Notes under the pieces: generated by a model | What the model was told of the DNA's origin: nothing | The model's database searches: none | What the model saw: the letters and a program-made list of their open reading frames with translations, nothing else | Assembly: GCF_035582795.1 (NCBI RefSeq) | Contig: NC_134370.1 | Span: 50,889,501-50,953,500 of the forward strand | Reading direction: 5' to 3' | DNA: 64,000 nt | Origin: Mycteria americana | Lineage: Eukaryota > Chordata > Aves > Ciconiiformes > Ciconiidae | Shown: positions 56,880 through 64,000 of the stretch, one piece after another | Layout: the number at the start of each line of letters is the position of its first letter | Numbering within the stretch: the stretch's first letter is position 1 | Position numbers and translations under genes: made by a program

Positions 56880-56889
56880 ACATATATGG
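56880..56889 (-). promoter_or_regulatory. CArG-like (SRF) site upstream of FBXL22
   Basis: The plus strand reads ACATATATGG, one mismatch from the SRF consensus CC(A/T)6GG, 90-99 bp upstream of the FBXL22 start codon. SRF drives many sarcomere genes and FBXL22 is muscle-enriched in mammals. A function here is inference from position and motif alone. Confidence 0.3.
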
Positions 56890-56903
56890 TTGTAGAACGG
56901 TGT

Positions 56904-56913
56904 TTATTTTTGG
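56904..56913 (-). promoter_or_regulatory. MEF2-like site upstream of FBXL22
   Basis: On the minus strand CCAAAAATAA, one mismatch from the MEF2 consensus YTA(A/T)4TAR, 14 bp upstream of the CArG-like site in the direction of FBXL22 transcription. Such short AT-rich motifs occur often by chance in this composition. Confidence 0.25.
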
Positions 56914-59900
56914 CGAACAACTGGTGCAGAAGCTAAGAACAGGGAAAGGAAAAGAAACGTGCGTGCATGAAACTCTTGTTGTTTCTACAAGGGAATGGAA
57001 TGGGCATGTAGACTAGCAGCACTTGACCTTCATGAAATGCTTCCTTAAAAGGGATTTCTTTCCTTTTAAGCACTTCTGAAATTTAGCAAAGTTCTTGTGC
57101 TGAGTTACTGAACTGGGGGGTGGGGCACGTAGCTACAGCTGCAAGGAGTAGCTTTGCCAGCCTCTCCAGTTTGGAGGATTTGGCTTTCCAAGAGGAAGTT
57201 TGTTTTTGCAGTGTTCAACAATTTTAGCCTTGATTTATTCACTGATTTTTCTGAGGTCGTGCTTTTGCTTTGTGTTCAAGGACTGTTATACTGGGTAATG
57301 AACTTCCACAAAGAGCTTGTAAAATGAGCTGAAAAATTCCCTGGGTGCTTTAAAGTGCACACAGGCAAAGTCTGCAGCTTCAATTTAACAAGCCTTAGTG
57401 TTATGGGCAGTTTCCTGCACACAGTTATTTAAATAAACAAAGCTAGCTGTTTCCCCACTTTTTGCATGAGGAAAGTAATGATACGCAGGAAGACATGCAT
57501 GGGAACAGCAAGTCTATGCTCGGCCTGCTTGTAGGCTTGTGTTTTTAATAGGTGTCTTCTATTAGCTTGAGTTTTACAAGCTTTCTTGTGTTACGTTTTT
57601 GTAGTTTTCGCTCTGTTACCATAGACTTGGCCGTTTTGGTGGGAAAAGGATATATAGAACTGCGTTTAGGAATAAGAGTGTTTGTTTTCCAGTAATGAGA
57701 GAAAATGTAGCAGCAAGTCTCTCCTAGAAGAAAAATAAAGCTACAGCAAATGGCAGGTTGGAATTAAACGCAACAATAAACAGCCCTATAACTCTCATGT
57801 TTGTGAAATAAAAATGCTTGAGATCAAGGTAGCATATGTCCATCCTCTGTCTGGTGTTAATACAGAAAAATAATACATCCAACTAATTAGTAGATATTAA
57901 CAGCAAAACACCCCTGCAGGAATTTCTGAAGTGGCTTGCATGCACATTTTTAGTAGCTGGGAGGTTTTATGTACCTATGCATTTTAATGGGGTTTGTTTC
58001 AATATATGACAGGGTTGGCTGGGACCAAAGTTCATCTTTTCTTTGCATTCTCAGAGTAAGAGTTTGAAATTCAACTCTGAAAAACAAGATTGGAACTTCA
58101 TTTGCAGTCTGCAACAATTAATTTATCTGCTTTTCTCTGCCTGAGTCACACAGTGACTCAAAAAAATAGCAAAAGTTAGTAATTTTCTATTATATACAGT
58201 AAGCTGTGCTTAAACAGTTGCCAGGCTTTTTTGGTTTCATGTCCTTTGTCATTTAATATTTTCCTTGAAATGAGGAGGAGGTTCCTGCTCCCCACCCACC
58301 CTCAGAAACAGGCTACGGACAGTGGCATGAGTATTTCATGAAGCTATGAAGGGACCAGGGACCAGAAGGGTAGATGATTTCACATACCAGCTAAGCCACT
58401 CACTAGAAAACAGCAGGCTAAATGGTGTGCCAGCAGTTGTTGTTCCTCGTTCTCATACTAGCATTTTCAATTCACTCTGTCCCCTCATCCTTTTCAGCAT
58501 TTACCTTCATTTTTAAACAGTCAAGACTGCTCAGAGTTATAATAAACACAGGAATATTATTTATAAAAAAACCCAACAAACAAGCAAACTTGAATGACAA
58601 GGTTACTGTTGCGAGGATAGACTTTTTAACCACACAGAGGGGACACACCACAATCTGACATAAAAATTAACAGCTGTTGGGTGACGAGGCCCCTTAAAAT
58701 TGAACAGCAGGTCCTCTTTGGGTTTAGATGCTAAGTTTTGGTAGAGGTCTTAAATAGTGGGAACACTTCAGTAGTTTGCTTGATTTTGTTTTCCCCAGGA
58801 CAAGTTAAAATACTCTGCTATCCAAGTTCAAAGGATTTACACTGACGATATTCTGCCAGCCTGTAGAAGGACAAGAGGAGTTTCATTTTCTAAGGAAAGG
58901 AGACACTTTAATGGCACATTTTCCATAAACACACTGTGTGAATGAGATAATTCACATTCAACCTGGAAATGCTCTAGAAACACAAGATGAGCACAGTCAG
59001 CAATCCTTGCTGAAAATTACACACTAGATTTTAATGGTAAACAATTACAACTATGGCACTACAGTACTTGAGGATATCCTAAAGCACAGTGGAATCAGTT
59101 TTCAAGGTGCTGATTACCTCATCAGTAAGACATAGACACATCAATAATGAAATGCTGGGGAAACTTTTGAATACCACGTGTTATGCTTTCCATTGATTTA
59201 CCAAAATCCTTAGAACTGGCCTCCTGCTTTTGATACAAGTCCACTGTCCCTGCCTGTCTGAAAGTTTTGAACTCTCCTCTCAGGCTGATACCTGTTAACA
59301 CCTGGCAAGCACCTTCTGAGAAGGAGCTCCTCTTTGTTAGTGCCTTAGAGTTTCGCATAATGCTGCACTTCACAGCTCACTATACACCACACTAAAGCAG
59401 AAGTATTCTGAGAGCTGGACGTTTTTGCAGTTTTGTTTTACACACATCTCCAGTTGTATACGTGGCTAAACAATTACGAACAAAAGGACAACCTTTGATC
59501 AGACAAATTTTGGTGAAAAATAATGCAAGTCTTTGAACTGTAGAGAGCAGTTGTTGCTTGCAGAGGAGTCACAAGCAAGAAAAAAAGTCTTGCCAGTTAG
59601 TGTGTACTATGATCAGCAGGAAGTAGAAAAGAAACATTTGGGTTAAATGAAATGAGATCTCCCCCCCTCCCCAAGCTAGTAGATAAATATAGGATATACA
59701 AGTAAGGTTAAAAATGTAATACTAGGCCAGGTGCAGTATATGTTACTGGTTCAGTGCTCAGTTACTTTTTTTTTTTTTTGACACCACACTGACTAGAATA
59801 CAGTGGATAAGCAAAGTTCTCCACCAGGAAGAGAAATACTTGTGTTGCCACAACAAACTGTTCATACTGTCCATCTGGGTTTGCAGCAGGAGAAAGTTAA

Positions 59901-60567
59901 ATTAGGAAAGGATTTACAATGTACTTGTTCCAGCAAAGCATATGGCTGAGACCTTATCACCACCTGCTGCAAGAACAAGACTGACATGATTGCATTGTGT
60001 TCCCATGGCTGTGTCTCAAATGGACTATGCCGGATACCATTGCCCAAGACCTTAATGTTACAGAAAGGAAATACTGAAGTGAGAACATAACTCTGACCCA
60101 AAAAAATGAACTGGAGAAGTAGAAGCTGCTTAAAGTAAGTAAGTGAATGTTGCTGAAGGTTACAAATTTAAGTTTCTAAAAATACAAAAAAGGCACATTT
60201 ACATCACTAGTTTGTGAGAACATGCGTACACCTGACTAAGTTAAAACTGCTGCTGGCCCATAGCTAGTTGTGCATTTTAAGCTTTGTATTCTCAAAACGA
60301 GAATTCTAAAGCAATGCAATCCAAGTAGCATGCAGACAAAACGCAGCTATAGATGGAATCTACTTAATTCCCCAACTAACTGCGAGCAGTAAGGCTGCCC
60401 TTCAGGCTAATAATGTGGTAAGATACTTCACTTGCCCCGCACACCAATGAAGTCTGTCAAATACCTTTTTCTACCTGTATAAATGATAACAGCTACCTGG
60501 TCTGATTAGAAGAAAGGCTCTGGCTGCAAGAAACAGAGAAATGGTAGGTGACAAACTATCTACAATT

Positions 60568-62500
60568 TAAAGCAAAGAACAGTTCTATTTATTGTTCAAC
60601 ATAAGTAAAAGACATCCTTATATATATCACTTAATGTATCAAATAATAATCACAATAGGTTTTAACTAGTGTACAGTTTACATATTCATACACCATTAGC
60701 AATGCTGAATGCTTTCTGCAGTTTTATATTAAGCCAACTTCTCTCTTTCCTGGTTTAAGATGCTGTGAAAAAGCTAAGAATGACATTTTAAAAAACATCA
60801 GATTGTGATGTCTCTTTATAGTTGTCAGTGTACAGCTAGCAGGTAACCCACAGCAAGGAAATTGATGCGTACTCCATGTGCAGCAGGTTGAGCTACGGTA
60901 CAAGCTGTGGGGAAATTTTTACTGTGTACTATGATGTCTTTCAGAAGCATTAACTAAAAAGGGTGATTGCATTTTACTGGAGTTCTTGTGTGTTTTCAGA
61001 CATCTGTATTTTACTGTTACCACAACTAAAAGGCAGTGTTCGATTGTATGACTCTACATTAAGTAAATTCTGCTCTATGAGATTTTAGGAGTGTCCAGTT
61101 CCTTGCTAGGCACACGGGAGGGCCAGCTAGAAAGGATGGGCTAAGTGAAGAGAACTGAAATGTAGCATTTGTCAAATTTCAGATTTTTGAGGGGACTCCT
61201 GGCTTTTGCAATATTGGTTTTCCTGTCCACCTTTTTTAAACCTTATTATTAGCTGACTTCCCTTCAACTTTTTAACAGAAGTCTTCCTCCATTACATAGC
61301 CAAGTTTTAGAACTGTGTCATGCCTGCAGTGTTGTTCTAGAGACCATAAATAAAGATCCCATACTGGGCCAATGCATAAATACTACAGCAGTCAACAAGC
61401 AGTCTTGGCTCATCCGCTCCCATCAGGCAGGCTATGCTGTGAAACTGAGCATCTTCCCTCTAGTTTGCATTTGAACTGGCAAAACAATTGTCACGCGAAG
61501 CATCTGGAACACTATCCGCTTCCTTTCAGTTTTAAGTAAGTGAACTGCAGGCATTTAGTGGACAGGAGCTGTATTTAGACCTAAGACTGTTCTCACAAAC
61601 CCCAAAGTTTGGGGCTGTACTCCCACTTCCCACCAGGAAGGAGGGCTGGGCTCCCACTGTGAGGAAGCCTCCACATTTTCAAGCAAGTGTTCATGATCAA
61701 ATTTAAGGCAATTCAGGTTCAGTTAAAAAAACATAAATCTCAACACAATTTAGACATGTATATATTTTAAGATAATTTTTTTAAATTTGAAGGGAGGGAG
61801 GGGGGAGGGCAGAACATATGTGAGGAATACTTGAGTTAAACTGCAGTATAGATACAATTGAACCAGCTGTTTATTTACAATGATTCCTGAAAGTCAGCAG
61901 CCTGAATACACACCAATATAGCAGCAATTTACCTGGTCTATTTAATGATGCCACACCTCCTCTCTTCTGCAGACAAAGAATGATTGTTCAGAGGTCACTG
62001 TTTAGTTTCTTGCACGAGGGAAAATAGTTCGTGCAAACAATTCCTTGATTTAAAGAGATTAAATTGTATCTACATAACAGCTGTGAGATCAGCATGAAGT
62101 TGTATTGCTCGTCATAATAAGAAGCACATTTTTCTTGCTTGTAAGGAGGATAGAAAGCTTCTCTGATGTAAATGTGCCTTTAGAAAGTGAAAACTGAAAA
62201 CATTAATATAAAAAAGTCAAATAACTAAGTATTTCATGAAACTATATATAAAAAAATTGAGTTATCACAACTAAAGCAGCAAATCAAAATCTGCTGAGGT
62301 TTTCTGGTATAACTAAAAAAAAAAGTTAGTTTGTGTCCAAGTTCAGTAAGTCAAATGCTACCATTGACACAACAAAACTAAAACCCACAAGAGGAAATTG
62401 AAAAGTGCACAATGAAATTAATAGTCTTGGATCAAGTATTTATGGAAAAATGGAAATGTTTTGTCCGGTGAACTTGATAAGTGAGAATTAAAAGGAGGTA
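60568..62500 (-). other. USP3: probable USP3 3'UTR
   Basis: No open frame continues after the USP3 stop. Two minus-strand AATAAA signals are visible, at 61875-61870 and 60593-60588. The second would give a 3'UTR of about 1.9 kb. A G-run tract on the plus strand at 61792-61809 would be C-rich in the mRNA. The extent is inferred, since no transcript data are available. Confidence 0.4.
60588..60593 (-). terminator. USP3: candidate USP3 polyadenylation signal
   Basis: AATAAA on the minus strand (tttatt on plus), followed by a T-rich stretch on the minus strand (ctgttctttgcttt). The alternative signal at 61870-61875 would give a shorter 3'UTR. Confidence 0.35.
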
Positions 62501-62666
62501 TTAAAGTTTCTCTGATCCAGATTTGGCTTGCCGTTCCACATAGAAGAGGATGTAGGCCTTGGCCTTTACCACAGTCTCCTCGTCGGTCAAAGTTACAGTA
62601 CTGTCGTTGAAATGGAACCAACGGCCTTCGTGAGCTGCATATGCGGTGTAATGTCCAGAGCCAACG
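62501..62666 (-). CDS. USP3: USP3, ubiquitin-specific protease 3, last coding exon (partial gene)
   Basis: USP3 is a nuclear zinc-finger-UBP plus USP-domain deubiquitinase that acts on monoubiquitinated H2A/H2B and on signalling proteins. This is only its terminal exon: 54 residues from VGSGHYTAYAAHEGRWF to AKSGSEKL, then TAA at 62503-62501. It contains the USP histidine box (GHYTAYA, catalytic His) and the following FHFNDSTV strand, whose Asn/Asp is the third catalytic position in the family. The acceptor on the minus strand is ccgctgacag, preceded by a C-rich tract; the exon begins with the last base of a split codon. The catalytic cysteine, the UBP finger and the rest of the USP fold are encoded upstream, beyond the window end. 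USP3 next to FBXL22 matches vertebrate synteny. Confidence 0.94.
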
Positions 62667-64000
62667 CTGTCAGCGGGGGGAGGGGGGGCAGGGAAAGAAA
62701 GGACAATCAGAAGGAGACAGACCACCTCATTCTCTGATGCATTTTCTATTAGGGCTAAGAGACTTCCAGGAACCAGAGGAAGAAAGGAACTGACAGTCTT
62801 CCACAACAGTTGGTAAGATGCTTCCCTTCTTAATCTGTTGGGCTCAAAGTTTTATGTTAAGTAAAATAATCACTTACTGGGATGAGCTGAAAGGCTTTTT
62901 TTATATGAACTTATTAGCATCCCATAGTTTTTGTGCAAGCAAGGCTTCTTGCAACACTGAACTTCCATGTTTGCCTACATAAAAATCAAGTCTATTATCT
63001 GTTATTATTCAAGCATTAGCTATGAAAATTTCAGTATGCTCTATTTTCAGAAATCTTCCCCATTTAGGTCTAGAGAGACTCACATAGTCTAAATATAATC
63101 AAAAGCACTCACAGCAAAACTAATCCCAGAATACCAAGAAGAAAATCTTTCAAGTTCATCTTAAACAGATCCATGTCTTGGAGCCATTATTTCTTGAATC
63201 TAACATACCAGAACTATAAACCCATCAACTTTCATTACCCTGCCACCCCAAGATAAGGCCTGCTTTCGCTTGCTTACATGTCATAAGACACGCTCAATGT
63301 TCCCAACTATCTAATTCCATTCTAATCATGACCAGCTTTCCTTTGCTGTCAATATAGTTCTCCTATGCCTTTGAAGCACCAGTCAGAGGCAGTGCAGTGC
63401 TACAAAGGCTGCCTTTAGTAGTCAAATCTTTCTAAGAGTCCAGACCATTCCTCTAGAAAAAGCAGAAGGGAGGGCTTTCTGGACCAAACTTTTTGTTTTG
63501 TATCTTTGAATTAAACTCGAGTATCAGCAAGGTTTTGATTAATGGGATTTACTTTAAGAAAACTCCTTTCACTGCTCACAGCCAGAGAGCGATTGCCTAA
63601 ATGACAAGAACACATTTCTCTCAGGATTAACAGTTGTCTTGTCCCTACTACTGCTACTCTCAACAGATCTGTCCAGGGCTAGGAAAAGGGAAAAACAAAA
63701 CAACACACATGCAGCAACTTTACTTTAAAATATGAAGTAAAGGGGCATGCCTGTTAGCATTCACTTTGAAGTTCACTTCTGTAGGAGAAAAGGTAAATAA
63801 AGGATAATTGCTGTCACTGTGCCAATCAAGTCTACATTTGTTCCAAACATGCACACACCCTCTTTTGGCATAAATGCACATGCGCCTTTCAAAGTGAATA
63901 AAGGAAGAAAGAATTTCAAGATGAGGCTTAACTTCTGGAAGGCCCCTCGATTCACTCTGTTCATTTAGGGCTTTCCATTCCTAGACGAACTAGACTATTT
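62667..64000 (-). other. USP3: USP3 last intron, partial
   Basis: No further USP3 exon could be found up to the window end; short open frames here lack USP similarity and proper splice ends. Next to the exon, the plus strand has G-runs at 62675-62688, the complement of the C-rich polypyrimidine tract. Confidence 0.75.

Larger units (their letters stand above)
56791..60567. other. region upstream of FBXL22 / downstream of USP3
   Basis: No gene recognised. It should hold the FBXL22 promoter and 5'UTR, which I could not delimit; no CpG island is apparent. Candidate muscle-type sites close to the start codon have separate entries. The remaining sequence is AT-rich with short homopolymers, for example a T-run around 59767-59779. 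Confidence 0.6.

Overview
The window is avian genomic DNA, AT-rich and with long introns. Two signals identify a bird. One is a CR1 LINE 3' end near 1.85-1.92 kb, with its typical diverged ATTCTATG tail. The other is a set of LTRs of avian ERV type: a 540-bp solo LTR at 3245-3784, a shrunken antisense relative at 38968-39055, and a different LTR at about 52.5-52.98 kb. Gene order is the vertebrate HERC1-FBXL22-USP3 block. No prokaryotic features, CRISPR array or RNA gene is seen.

About 0.6-45.6 kb, plus strand: the 3' part of HERC1, a giant HECT ubiquitin ligase. I traced 48 coding exons (local E1-E48, 8,972 coding nt) with continuous reading phase. They encode the last ~2,989 residues of a protein that is about 4,860 residues in mammals. 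Domains in order: helical region, SPRY (E4-E6), SH3-like segment and disordered linker (E7-E10), UBA-like segment (E11-E12), acidic stretch, zinc-ligand-rich module (E15), alpha-helical region, WD40 propeller (E22-E29), second RCC1-like propeller (E32-E40) and HECT domain (E41-E48) with its catalytic cysteine at 44948-44950. The gene ends with a short 3'UTR and one clear AATAAA. All but one intron follow GT-AG; the exception is a GC-AG intron after E36.

45.6-53.3 kb: intergenic, with a 74-bp segment present twice 1,282 bp apart and an ERV-type LTR carrying an internal 55-bp duplication.

53.28-56.79 kb, minus strand: complete two-exon FBXL22, an F-box/leucine-rich-repeat protein of 226 residues. 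56.8-60.6 kb: its upstream region, with CArG-like and MEF2-like sites near the start. 60.6-64.0 kb, minus strand: the 3' end of USP3 (probable 3'UTR, last coding exon with the catalytic histidine box, and part of the preceding intron).

HERC1 converges on FBXL22 and USP3, which run in tandem. All three act in ubiquitin biology (ligase, SCF substrate receptor, deubiquitinase), but this is conserved vertebrate synteny and not evidence of an operon-like unit. I found no new biological system. The points most worth a second look are LTR insertions very close to splice sites, the GC-AG intron, tandem in-frame acceptors at E8, and a G-quadruplex motif beside the E32 donor.
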